NCBI GenBank assembly: GCA_024679635.1 | Contig: JAIBDA010000020.1 | Span: 1-17,125, forward strand | DNA length: 17,125 nucleotides | DNA from: Amphritea sp. | GTDB taxonomy: Bacteria; Pseudomonadota; Gammaproteobacteria; Pseudomonadales; Nitrincolaceae | Direction: 5' to 3' | Shown: one piece after another, positions 1 through 6,853 of the stretch | Layout: every line of letters starts with the position of its first letter | Position numbering within the stretch: the stretch's first letter is position 1 | The notes under the pieces: generated by a model | What the model was told of the DNA's origin: nothing | The model's input: only the letters and a program-made list of their open reading frames with translations | The model's database searches: none | Translations under genes and position numbers: made by a program

Positions 1-74
1 GAACCGCCTTTGGACTTACCCATTGGGGTACGTACCGCATCGACGATGACAACATCATTTGGATTCAGACTCAT
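1..74 (-). CDS. fadA: 3-ketoacyl-CoA thiolase (acetyl-CoA acyltransferase), N-terminal fragment cut by window edge
   Basis: Only the first 24 codons are inside the window. The translation begins MSLNPNDVVIVDAVRTPMGK, followed by SKGG. The VVIVDAVRTPMG-SKGG stretch is the N-terminal beta-strand and loop signature of the FadA thiolase, and E. coli FadA reads VVIVDAIRTPMGRSKGG. FadA catalyses the last beta-oxidation step, thiolysis of 3-ketoacyl-CoA to acetyl-CoA and a shortened acyl-CoA, and forms the alpha2beta2 multienzyme complex with FadB. The start is fixed by a strong AGGAGG-type ribosome-binding site at 83-87, which overlaps the fadB stop codon. The gap to fadB is 13 bp, so the two genes form the classic fadBA operon with coupled translation. 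The active-site cysteine and the rest of the gene lie outside the window. Confidence 0.93.
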   Translation of the reverse strand, partial: MSLNPNDVVIVDAVRTPMGKSKGG

Positions 75-87
75 CTTCGATTCCTCC

Positions 88-2235
88 TCAGTTAAAGTAC
101 TTAGTGGCGTTAGCAGCCATCTGTTGCATCTTTTCAGTTGGCTGGTACAACGGCCCCAACGCTTCATACTTCGCAGCCATCTCACAGAAGGCTGCCAGGC
201 CCATCTCATCAAGGTAGTGGAATACACCACCTCTGAACGGCGGGAAACCGATGCCGTAAATCATCGCCATATCCGCTTCTGCCGGTGAAGCAACAATACC
301 CTCTTCCAGACAGCGAACCGTTTCAATGCACAGAGGTATCATCATCCGGGCGATAATGTCCTGGTCAGTAAACTCCCGGGAAGCACCCACACAGCTTTCC
401 AGTAAAGAATCCACTTCATCATCCGCCAGTTTGGCGAGCTTACCCCTACGATCCAGCTCGTAGCGATAGAAGCCTTTACTATTTTTCTGACCGAAGCGCT
501 CCAGTGAGTACATCCGATCAATCACCGACTCTCCTTCATGGGACATCCGCTCAGGGAAGCCTGCAGCCATCACCTGATCTGCATGGTGCGCAGTATCAAT
601 ACCCACAACATCCAGAAGGTATGCCGGTCCCATCGGCCAGCCAAATCTTTCCATCACTTTATCGACATTGCGAAAATCTGCACCGTCCTGCAATAAGCCA
701 CTAAAGCCACCAAAATAGGGAAACAGTACCCGGTTGACTAAAAAACCAGGACAGTCATTAACCACGATCGGGGTTTTCCCCATGGCGGTCGCGTAGGATA
801 CCGTACGAGCAATGGTTTCATCCGAGGTCTTTTCTCCACGAATAACTTCCACCAGCGGCATTTTATGAACCGGATTGAAGAAGTGCATTCCGCAAAAATT
901 TTCCGGGCGTTTCAGAGAACTCGCCAGCGCATTAATCGAGATAGTAGAAGTGTTCGATGCCAGCACAGCATCATCCGCAATATGGGTCTCAGCTTCAGTC
1001 AGCACCATCTGCTTCACTTTCTGATTCTCGACAACCGCTTCAACGACCAAATCAACAGTGCCAAAGTCACCGTAACTCAGGGTTGGTCGAATCCGGTTAA
1101 TCGTAGCAGCCATCTTCGCCGCATCAGTACGGCCACGCTTCAGCTGGCCCGCTAATAGTTTATTAGCCTCATCAAGGCCTAACTGAATGGCAGCTTCGTT
1201 AATATCTTTCATCAGGATAGGCACACCTTTCGATGCAGACTGATAAGCCACTCCACCGCCCATAATACCGGCACCCAGCACAGCGGCCTGATTGACTTTT
1301 GCCGCCTTAGCCACATGACCTTTGCTGACTTTCTTAACGTACTGGTCCTTCATAAACAGTCCGACCAGCGCTTTCACTACCGGGCCGGAAGCCAGTTTAG
1401 CAACCCCTTTAACTTCTGCAACAATGGCCTGATCACGGTTCATGCCACAGGATTTCTGAATAGTTTTAACCGCTTGCAAAGGCGCTGGGTAATGGGGCCC
1501 TGCTTTTGCACCTATCATCCCTTTAGCCGTTTCAAACGCCATCATTTGCTCAATCTGATTAAGCTTTACCGGGCTCTGTTTCTCTGTCCGGCGCGACAGA
1601 TAATCGAATTTACCTTCGGCACACTGGCGTAGCAGGTCTAATCCCGCCTCACGCACCCGTTCCTGCGCCACTACGGCATCTACTGCGCCATCTTTTAAAG
1701 CTGCCGCTGCGCGCTTCTCAACGCCGGTACAGATCCACTCATGGGCGTTATCAATACCGATCAGGCGTGGCAGACGGACAATACCGCCCCAACCTGGATT
1801 AATACCTAACTTAACTTCCGGCAAACCCACTTTGGCCTTTTCACCCAGCACCCGATAGTCAGCGGCCAGACAAAGCTCAAAACCACCACCCAGAGCGAGG
1901 CCATTGATCGCAACCACAGTAGGACAAGGCAGGTCTTCCACTGCGTTAAAAATGGCATGGTTATCCAACAACTTTTCAATCAGCTCTGCTTCACCCTGGC
2001 CAAACAACGAGCTGAACTCGGTAATATCAGCGCCTACAATAAAGCTCTCTTTAGCACTGCTAAACAGCACCCCTTTAATATCTTCAACAGCACTCAGCTG
2101 TGTAACAGCATCTTTCAGTTCACTCAGGGTAAGCTGATTAAACTTATTCACCGGTTCAGTCTTAAGATCAAATATCAGCTCATACAAGCCGCTATCAATC
2201 TTCTGAACTTGAATAGCCTTACCTTCAAATTGCAT
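88..2235 (-). CDS. fadB: Fatty acid oxidation complex alpha subunit FadB (enoyl-CoA hydratase / 3-hydroxyacyl-CoA dehydrogenase)
   Basis: The 715-residue product (E. coli FadB has 729) is the multifunctional alpha subunit of beta-oxidation. An N-terminal crotonase domain (about residues 1-190) hydrates or isomerises enoyl-CoA. Its GALGGG-type oxyanion loop carries Glu120 (in GGGFEL) and Glu140 (in GLPE), matching the catalytic Glu119 and Glu139 of E. coli. A Rossmann domain starts near residue 315 with the NAD-binding GAGIMGGG at 321-328. The dehydrogenase His451 lies in HFFNPVH. Two C-terminal 3-hydroxyacyl-CoA dehydrogenase domains follow, with conserved DCPGFLVNR near 494-502. The frame stays open to 2322, but homology to FadB starts at MQFEGK. 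A GGAG lies 7 bases before this ATG, so 2235 is the chosen start. It is the first gene of the fadBA operon and diverges from the PlsC-like gene across a 353-bp gap. Confidence 0.96.
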   Translation of the reverse strand: MQFEGKAIQVQKIDSGLYELIFDLKTEPVNKFNQLTLSELKDAVTQLSAVEDIKGVLFSSAKESFIVGADITEFSSLFGQGEAELIEKLLDNHAIFNAVEDLPCPTVVAINGLALGGGFELCLAADYRVLGEKAKVGLPEVKLGINPGWGGIVRLPRLIGIDNAHEWICTGVEKRAAAALKDGAVDAVVAQERVREAGLDLLRQCAEGKFDYLSRRTEKQSPVKLNQIEQMMAFETAKGMIGAKAGPHYPAPLQAVKTIQKSCGMNRDQAIVAEVKGVAKLASGPVVKALVGLFMKDQYVKKVSKGHVAKAAKVNQAAVLGAGIMGGGVAYQSASKGVPILMKDINEAAIQLGLDEANKLLAGQLKRGRTDAAKMAATINRIRPTLSYGDFGTVDLVVEAVVENQKVKQMVLTEAETHIADDAVLASNTSTISINALASSLKRPENFCGMHFFNPVHKMPLVEVIRGEKTSDETIARTVSYATAMGKTPIVVNDCPGFLVNRVLFPYFGGFSGLLQDGADFRNVDKVMERFGWPMGPAYLLDVVGIDTAHHADQVMAAGFPERMSHEGESVIDRMYSLERFGQKNSKGFYRYELDRRGKLAKLADDEVDSLLESCVGASREFTDQDIIARMMIPLCIETVRCLEEGIVASPAEADMAMIYGIGFPPFRGGVFHYLDEMGLAAFCEMAAKYEALGPLYQPTEKMQQMAANATKYFN

Positions 2236-2588
2236 GGTGCACTCCATACTTAGGATAATTATTGTTAACCCTCTTCCGTGCGACGGACTGCTTAGAGAAA
2301 AAATGCAGATAGATATACGCACAGTTCAGACTTTCTAATACTAGTCGCAGGTTATTTTCCAGCAATAACAAAAAATACCTTATTCAGTAACAAAAACGAC
2401 TATAGAACTAATAAATACTTTAAAATCAAAAACTTAGGAAGTCATATGAATTAACATTTAAGCGCATAAAAAATATTGCAGACGTTTGAACTATGATTTA
2501 AAGCCCGGCTATCAGCCACTGCGTATCCGATTTAGCTAAATAACTCTACAATGCTTTGAAAGACCGCCAATAATTCAGTAAGCCCTGT
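2236..2588. other. Divergent intergenic region between fadB and the acyltransferase
   Basis: This 353-bp AT-rich gap must hold the fadB promoter (minus strand) and probably the acyltransferase promoter (plus strand). No convincing -35/-10 pair stands out on either strand. Visible elements are a small perfect hairpin, TCCGT-GCG-ACGGA, at 2275-2287 in the likely fadB leader; a 6-bp inverted repeat GTTATT/AATAAC around 2351-2369; and a perfect 12-bp palindrome, ATTTAGCTAAAT, at 2530-2541, about 48 bp before the acyltransferase start. A CAGACGTTTGAAC stretch near 2480-2492 loosely recalls PsrA-type fad operators, but the spacing is wrong. I see no gene or RNA in this gap. Confidence 0.5.
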
Positions 2589-3170
2589 ATGCACTCAACT
2601 ATTTTTGACAGCCCTGTTTTCAAACCCCCACTACGCTGGCTCTCCCGTAAGTTTTTTAAACTGAAAGGCTGGCAGCTGGATTTTTCAGCTATTGAGAGCG
2701 TAGATAAAGGGGTACTGATTGGCGCACCTCATACCAGTAACTGGGACCTTCCCTATGCGCTGATGCTAGGCTTCAGTCAGGACATGCCTATTTACTGGAT
2801 GGGTAAGGTTCAGATTTTTAAATTCCCTTTCCGACAGCTGATGATGTGGATGGGAGGCATCCCGATCGATCGATCAAAATCACTCAATGTGGTTGCCCAG
2901 GCGGCATCTCAGTTTAACGATGCAGAGCATCTTTATCTGGTTATTGCACCTGAAGGAACTCGTTCTCAGGTTGATGAGTGGAAGACTGGTTTTTACCATA
3001 TCGCCCATCAGGCCGATGTCCCAATATTGACGGCCTATATAGACTGGAAAACTCGCCGGGCGGGTATCTACCGCAGTTTTATTACCTGCGGTGATGCCGA
3101 AAAGGATATAGCTGAAATCAAATCCCTTTATGGCGACCTGCTACTGCGCCACAAAGGTAATAAGTATTAA
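2589..3170 (+). CDS. PlsC-like lysophospholipid / glycerolipid acyltransferase family protein
   Basis: This short (193-residue) protein has the four blocks of the PlsC/LPLAT acyltransferase superfamily. Motif I is HTSNWD, the HX4D catalytic pair His48/Asp53. Motif II is GGIPIDR at 89-95. Motif III is PEGTRS at 121-126, which contacts the glycerol phosphate in known members. Motif IV is around VPIL at 144-147. Such enzymes transfer an acyl group from acyl-CoA or acyl-ACP to a lysolipid or related acceptor at the membrane. There is no clear N-terminal transmembrane helix; a basic amphipathic stretch (residues 13-28) may provide peripheral attachment. At 193 residues it is shorter than E. coli PlsC (about 245), so it is more likely an auxiliary acyltransferase than the essential PlsC. 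The acceptor cannot be read from sequence. The ribosome-binding site is weak. The gene stands alone, divergent from fadB and convergent with the isomerase. Confidence 0.85.
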   Translation: MHSTIFDSPVFKPPLRWLSRKFFKLKGWQLDFSAIESVDKGVLIGAPHTSNWDLPYALMLGFSQDMPIYWMGKVQIFKFPFRQLMMWMGGIPIDRSKSLNVVAQAASQFNDAEHLYLVIAPEGTRSQVDEWKTGFYHIAHQADVPILTAYIDWKTRRAGIYRSFITCGDAEKDIAEIKSLYGDLLLRHKGNKY

Positions 3171-3197
3171 GCAGCCTTAAAATTAGTTCCGTGGGAT

Positions 3198-3968
3198 TCA
3201 AAAACGCGAAAAGTCCGGTTCTCGCTTTTGCATAAACGCCTGTAGAGCCTCCATCGCTTCTGCTGATTTCAGGCGGGCAGCAAACTGCTCCACTTCCGCT
3301 AACAGAACCTCCTGTAATTGGGACTGAGTAATACTGCGTATCATCGCTTTACTCTGTCGTACCGCATCGGGTGCCAGGGCGGCCAGTTTACCCGCCTCCA
3401 GCATTGATAGATCCGACAAGCTATTGTGCATCACTACACGGTTTATTATCCCCAGGTCGCTGGCGGTAGCGGCACTAAAGGACTCTCCCATCACCAACAA
3501 TTCGAATGCCCGACGATGCCCTACCAACTGGGGTAAGATCAAACTCGCTCCGCCTTCAGGCACTAATCCCAGACGGGCAAAAGGTAGCTGAAAACGGGCT
3601 TGGTCACTGGCGATAACCAGATCACAATGAAGCAGCATAGTGACACCGATACCGACCGCGACACCTGGCACAACTGCAACAACAGGCTTAGTCAGTGATG
3701 AGATGGTTTGTAGAAACTGCAGTGGAGCCTGTACCGCATTAGGGGAATTAATAGCGCCAATAAAATCACCAATATCATTACCCGAACAGAAACTGTCACC
3801 GGTAGATCCCAGTAAAATAACCCTGACCTCCGGATCAGCATCAGCACCCTTCAACGCCTGAGTTAAGCCTTCATACATGGCCATCGTCAGGGCATTTTTC
3901 TTATCCGGACGATTTAGTAAAACCTGGCAAACCCGATCCCGGGTTATGACATTCAGATGCTCACTCAC
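3198..3968 (-). CDS. Delta3-Delta2-enoyl-CoA isomerase (ECI2/PECI-like crotonase family)
   Basis: This 256-residue crotonase-fold protein starts at a GTG with AGGAG six bases upstream. It has the acyl-CoA binding motif FCSGNDI at 60-66 and the oxyanion glycine in GVAVGIGVT (102-110). The two glutamates required for hydration are absent: the GGGCE position reads GIGVT and the QPE position reads LPF. Instead it carries LGLVPEGGAS, with Glu138 where eukaryotic peroxisomal ECI2/PECI has SPEGCSS and yeast Eci1 has its catalytic glutamate. The flanking ASDQARFQLPFARLG also matches ECI2 (ASDRATFHTPFSHLG). The likely role is shifting cis- or trans-3 double bonds to trans-2 during oxidation of unsaturated fatty acids. 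It is the last gene of the fadD-DUF2889-eci operon, 18 bp after DUF2889. A general label of enoyl-CoA hydratase would be less specific and probably wrong. Confidence 0.85.
   Translation of the reverse strand: MSEHLNVITRDRVCQVLLNRPDKKNALTMAMYEGLTQALKGADADPEVRVILLGSTGDSFCSGNDIGDFIGAINSPNAVQAPLQFLQTISSLTKPVVAVVPGVAVGIGVTMLLHCDLVIASDQARFQLPFARLGLVPEGGASLILPQLVGHRRAFELLVMGESFSAATASDLGIINRVVMHNSLSDLSMLEAGKLAALAPDAVRQSKAMIRSITQSQLQEVLLAEVEQFAARLKSAEAMEALQAFMQKREPDFSRF
3199..3225 (-). terminator. Intrinsic terminator overlapping the isomerase stop codon, possibly bidirectional
   Basis: On the minus strand GCGAGAA pairs with TTTTCGC (one G-U) around a CCGGAC loop at 3206-3225, followed directly by GTTTTT and the TGA stop. 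The hairpin therefore lies inside the last codons of the isomerase gene. Read from the plus strand, the same hairpin has one mismatch and is followed by TTTT, so it may also stop the convergent acyltransferase transcript. The intergenic gap (3171-3197) contains no other terminator. Confidence 0.55.
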
Positions 3969-3986
3969 AACAAACTCCTATTTAAT

Positions 3987-4550
3987 TTAATTACTGGGAA
4001 GTTCAGGACGATAGTATTCAGGTAGCAGGTCCTGTATCACTTCGCTATTCTGTGCCCAGCTATGACAACTGTTAACCATCAGCGAGGCCCCCAGTTTCAT
4101 CACTTCTAGATCACTGTTTGGCCAAACCGCCTGAATCGCAGTTGTCGCGATGACCGGTAACAGCTCATTCAAGTGAGTGCATCCACGAAACCCACCGGTT
4201 AGTGCTTTACACTCCCGGTGCCAACCAGGGCCTATACGGGTTCCTTCAAGCTGGCTAAATGACTCAGTAATTCTAGCGCAGGTAGGAAAAGGGGAAGCCT
4301 CAATAAAAGCCTCCACTTTGTGAATCAGCAACCGCTGATCCAAGGTAATCCGCAGCCCCAGATCATGAAAAGCCTCACCAGCGGGGACTTCCCCTCCTCG
4401 GGGTAACGGCACAGTCTCCGTCTTTATATCGGTCATTCGCGCTTCGATATCCCACAAACCATCGTCACGAAGGTATGCACAACACTCGACTGAACGCCGG
4501 TGTTGTAACTTTCGCGATGCCGGTTTAGACAGGGAACTGGACTCTGTCAT
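3987..4550 (-). CDS. DUF2889 domain protein of unknown function
   Basis: The 187-residue soluble protein matches what I recall of the DUF2889 family. It has an N-terminal RRSVECCAYLRDDGLWDIEA block (residues 18-37), a D-K pair with RGG (residues 41-53), a conserved FHDLGLRITLD (61-71), SPFPTC near 86-91, LEGTRIGPGW (101-110) and the signature GGFRGCTHLNELLP (119-132). There is no signal peptide or transmembrane segment. Conserved Cys and His residues (Cys91, His111, Cys114, Cys124, His126) could bind metal or act in catalysis, but no activity is established to my knowledge. The gene lies 25 bp after the acyl-CoA ligase and 18 bp before the isomerase, so it is almost certainly co-transcribed with beta-oxidation genes. 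A role in CoA-thioester handling is inferred from that position alone. The ribosome-binding site is weak (GGGTAA), consistent with translational coupling. Confidence 0.8.
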   Translation of the reverse strand: MTESSSLSKPASRKLQHRRSVECCAYLRDDGLWDIEARMTDIKTETVPLPRGGEVPAGEAFHDLGLRITLDQRLLIHKVEAFIEASPFPTCARITESFSQLEGTRIGPGWHRECKALTGGFRGCTHLNELLPVIATTAIQAVWPNSDLEVMKLGASLMVNSCHSWAQNSEVIQDLLPEYYRPELPSN

Positions 4551-4575
4551 AACGGTTTACCCAGCCAACAAAGAC

Positions 4576-6228
4576 TCAAGCTGACTTCTCACTGCGGAGC
4601 ATGCGGCGAAGCACTTTCCCCACATTTGATTTAGGCAATTCATCGGTAAACTCAACAATTTTTGGCACTTTATAGGGCGTCAAACGTTCCTTACACCAAG
4701 CACGAATCTCTTGAGTACTGACCTCTCCCTTAGCCACAATAAAGAGTTTCACTACCTCGCCGCTATGGGGATCAGGTTCACCAATCGCAGCACATTCGAC
4801 CACTTGCGGGTGCAGGGTAACAATATCTTCAATTTCATTAGGGTAGACGTTAAAACCGGATACATTGATCATATCTTTAGCCCGGTCAACGATGCGCAGA
4901 TAACCATCTGTTTCCTCTACAGCGATATCTCCGGTAATAAAATATCCATCATCAGTAAAGCAGCTGGCGGTGGCCTTCTCTCTCTGCCAGTAACCCAACA
5001 TCACCTGCGGGCCTTTAACACAAAGTTCACCAGGCTCCCCTGCCCCCAGCGCCTGACCATCAGCACCAACAATTTTCACATCAGTTTCTGCAACAGGAGG
5101 CCCGATGGTACCTACCCTTATATTTTTCGGAGGATTCATCGCTACGGCGGGCGAGGTTTCAGTCAGGCCATAAGCCTCCAGCACCTGGCATCCAGTTAGC
5201 TTTTCCCAGGCGTTGGCCGCATCCAACGTAAGGGCCATACCTCCGGACAACGTCACTTTTAGATGACTGAAATCGATAGCAGAGCTGTCTTTATGATTGC
5301 AGATCGCCACGAATAGAGTATTCAAGCCAATAAAGGCTGAGATCGAGTGCTGACGCAGTTCTTTGATAAACCCTGGAATATCCCTGGGATTAGCAATCAG
5401 AATATTATTACCACCTAACTCCAATACCGCCATAGTGATAGTGAAGGCGTAAATATGGTATAGCGGCAACGGCGCAACCACCTTCTCCGCCCAGTGTCGG
5501 TCTGCGTCAGAAATAAGTTTAACGCCCTGCAGAAAGTTCGACAGTAGGTTTGCATGGGTTAGCATTGCCCCCTTGGAAACCCCCGTCGTACCACCTGTGT
5601 ATTGCAGTACCGCGATATCAGCTGGTTGGGCCTGTACCAGATTCGGTCGCTGACCACGTTTCTGATTCAAAACATCACGTAACTCGACCGCCTGAGGCAG
5701 GTGATAAGCCGGCTCCATTTTTTTCAGATACTTGACAACAGTATTGATTAATACCCGTTTAAGGGGGGGGTGAAGATCGGCGATCTGGGTGGTGAAAACA
5801 TACTTAATACCGGTATTGGCAATTATCTTATCGACGTTGTGGGCTACCCCTTTGTAAACCACTAACGCCTTGGCACCGGAGTCATTAAACTGATTTTCCA
5901 GCTCTCTGGGGGTGTAGAGTGGATTGGTATTCACCACGACCAGTCCAGCTTTCAACGCACCAAACAGAGCAACCGGGTACTGATTCAAGTTAGGCAGCTG
6001 AATAGCTATACGATCACCAGGAAGCAGATCGGTTTCCTGTTGAAGGTATACAGCAAAAGCATCGGAAAGCTGCTCAAGCTCTCCGTAGTTCATCTCGTTA
6101 CCAAAGCTAGTAAACGCCGGTCGATCTGAATAGTCACTGACCATCCGCTTAAATGCATCGATCAGGTTTGTATAACCTCGGGGATTCAGACTTTCTGGAA
6201 TCGACCCGGCGCGTTCTTTTTGATCCAT
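4576..6228 (-). CDS. fadD: Long-chain-fatty-acid--CoA ligase (acyl-CoA synthetase)
   Basis: This 550-residue ANL-superfamily adenylating enzyme activates free fatty acids to acyl-CoA with ATP, the entry step of beta-oxidation, typically at the inner membrane. The ATP/AMP motif YTGGTTGVSKGA is at 210-221, YGLTETSP at 353-360, and the TGD aspartate is Asp434. The FadD signature follows: DGYLRIVDRAKDMINVSGFN at 441-460, then VYPNEIED. The C-terminal catalytic lysine of adenylation is Lys538 in KSNVGK. The length and the FNVYPNEIED signature favour FadD over acetyl-CoA or aromatic-acid ligases, although chain-length preference cannot be read. It is the first gene of an operon with DUF2889 and the isomerase. 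The ribosome-binding site is a modest AGGG. A run of eight C (plus-strand G at 5763-5770) encodes HPP near residues 153-155 and is a possible slippage site. Confidence 0.93.
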   Translation of the reverse strand: MDQKERAGSIPESLNPRGYTNLIDAFKRMVSDYSDRPAFTSFGNEMNYGELEQLSDAFAVYLQQETDLLPGDRIAIQLPNLNQYPVALFGALKAGLVVVNTNPLYTPRELENQFNDSGAKALVVYKGVAHNVDKIIANTGIKYVFTTQIADLHPPLKRVLINTVVKYLKKMEPAYHLPQAVELRDVLNQKRGQRPNLVQAQPADIAVLQYTGGTTGVSKGAMLTHANLLSNFLQGVKLISDADRHWAEKVVAPLPLYHIYAFTITMAVLELGGNNILIANPRDIPGFIKELRQHSISAFIGLNTLFVAICNHKDSSAIDFSHLKVTLSGGMALTLDAANAWEKLTGCQVLEAYGLTETSPAVAMNPPKNIRVGTIGPPVAETDVKIVGADGQALGAGEPGELCVKGPQVMLGYWQREKATASCFTDDGYFITGDIAVEETDGYLRIVDRAKDMINVSGFNVYPNEIEDIVTLHPQVVECAAIGEPDPHSGEVVKLFIVAKGEVSTQEIRAWCKERLTPYKVPKIVEFTDELPKSNVGKVLRRMLRSEKSA

Positions 6229-6267
6229 TTTCAGACCCTGCCAGCTATTATTTTTGTTATTAGTTCT

Positions 6268-6293
6268 TACATTGTTCTATGTAGAGCTCTACA
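6268..6293. promoter_or_regulatory. Candidate operator: TACAT-N6-ATGTA-N6-TACA array upstream of fadD
   Basis: A perfect 14-bp palindrome, TGTAGAGCTCTACA, lies at 6280-6293, about 50 bp before the fadD start. An overlapping inverted repeat, TACAT-N6-ATGTA (6268-6283), shares its middle half-site. The result is three TGTA/TACA half-sites spaced by 6 bp each, a typical layout for a dimeric repressor. A related repeat lies upstream of the acyl-CoA dehydrogenase. The regulator is unknown. Confidence 0.45.
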
Positions 6294-6327
6294 CCTAACC
6301 TATTCACTTCAGCATAAGAGATCAGGT

Positions 6328-6366
6328 AAAAAAGTCTAATTAAATCAGAAACAAACATGATTTAAT
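6328..6366 (-). terminator. Candidate intrinsic terminator after the acyl-CoA dehydrogenase-SCP2 unit
   Basis: On the minus strand ATTAAATCA (6366-6358) pairs perfectly with TGATTTAAT (6347-6339) around a 10-nt loop. After TAGAC comes a run of six T (6333-6328). The stem has nine pairs but only one is G-C, so it is weaker than a standard terminator. It lies 14 bp beyond the SCP2 stop codon and before the fadD promoter region, which is where a terminator would be expected. Confidence 0.45.
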
Positions 6367-6379
6367 GACGTTTTTGGCA

Positions 6380-6697
6380 TCAACCAACAGGAAAGAGTGC
6401 TTCCAACCGGGTAGCCAGCATAATATCGCCTTCAGCGCGTATCCTGCCGCTCATAAAGGCTTGCATACCGTTAGTTTCACCACTTAAAACTTCGCTAAAG
6501 GTCTGGTTATCCATCAACAAGACAACACTGGGTTCGTCATGCTCTCCCTTTTCCAGAGCACAGTTCCCTTCGGATATCGCTGCAAAATAAGCATCACCTT
6601 CATCCAGTTTATACTGAAATACCACATCTAAACCGTTAGCGGCTGAACTACTAAAACGCCCTACCATCTCCTCAAACATAGCCTGAGTATCTGACAT
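6380..6697 (-). CDS. SCP2 sterol-binding-domain (sterol carrier protein 2-like) small protein
   Basis: The 105-residue product is one SCP2 domain. It has FQYKLDEGDAYFAAI for the central strands, a DEPSVVLLMDNQTFSEVLSGE strand-helix unit, and the family-typical C-terminal MSGRIRAEGDIMLATRLEALF, which resembles the GKLKIKGD-MALAMKL consensus. SCP2 domains enclose a hydrophobic cavity that binds fatty acyl-CoAs and other lipids. A role as an acyl carrier or partner to the adjacent dehydrogenase is a plausible inference. The frame is open upstream to 6847 (50 more residues, including MKLLRTAAGRATVSGLLNL), but only the ATG at 6697 has a good Shine-Dalgarno sequence (GGAG, 6 bases before), and it gives the normal domain length. 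The longer form with an amphipathic N-terminus cannot be excluded. It follows the acyl-CoA dehydrogenase in the same operon. Confidence 0.8.
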   Translation of the reverse strand: MSDTQAMFEEMVGRFSSSAANGLDVVFQYKLDEGDAYFAAISEGNCALEKGEHDEPSVVLLMDNQTFSEVLSGETNGMQAFMSGRIRAEGDIMLATRLEALFPVG

Positions 6698-6853
6698 CGT
6701 TGTCTCCATATTCTTTGTTGCCGGCGCTGATTCGCGGGGAATCAATCGTCGAAGTCTGTAATTTAGGTTCAGCAGGCCGGAAACTGTAGCCCGACCTGCT
6801 GCGGTGCGAAGTAATTTCATAGTCTTTGATTCAATACTTATTCTCATCGTTGA

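Noticed and set aside
2236..2322. Extended FadB N-terminus from the ATG at 2322 (29 extra residues)
   Set aside because: The extension ([18 protein letters not shown]...) has no counterpart in FadB, and a ribosome-binding site fits the ATG at 2235.
2480..2492. PsrA-like fatty-acid operator (CAGACGTTTGAAC) between fadB and the acyltransferase
   Set aside because: The halves abut with no spacer and one arm is mismatched relative to the CAAAC-N2-4-GTTTG pattern; not specific enough.
6280..6293. TyrR-box identity for the TGTA-N6-TACA palindrome
   Set aside because: The TyrR consensus TGTAAA-N6-TTTACA needs the inner AAA/TTT, which is absent; the gene context is fatty-acid rather than aromatic metabolism.
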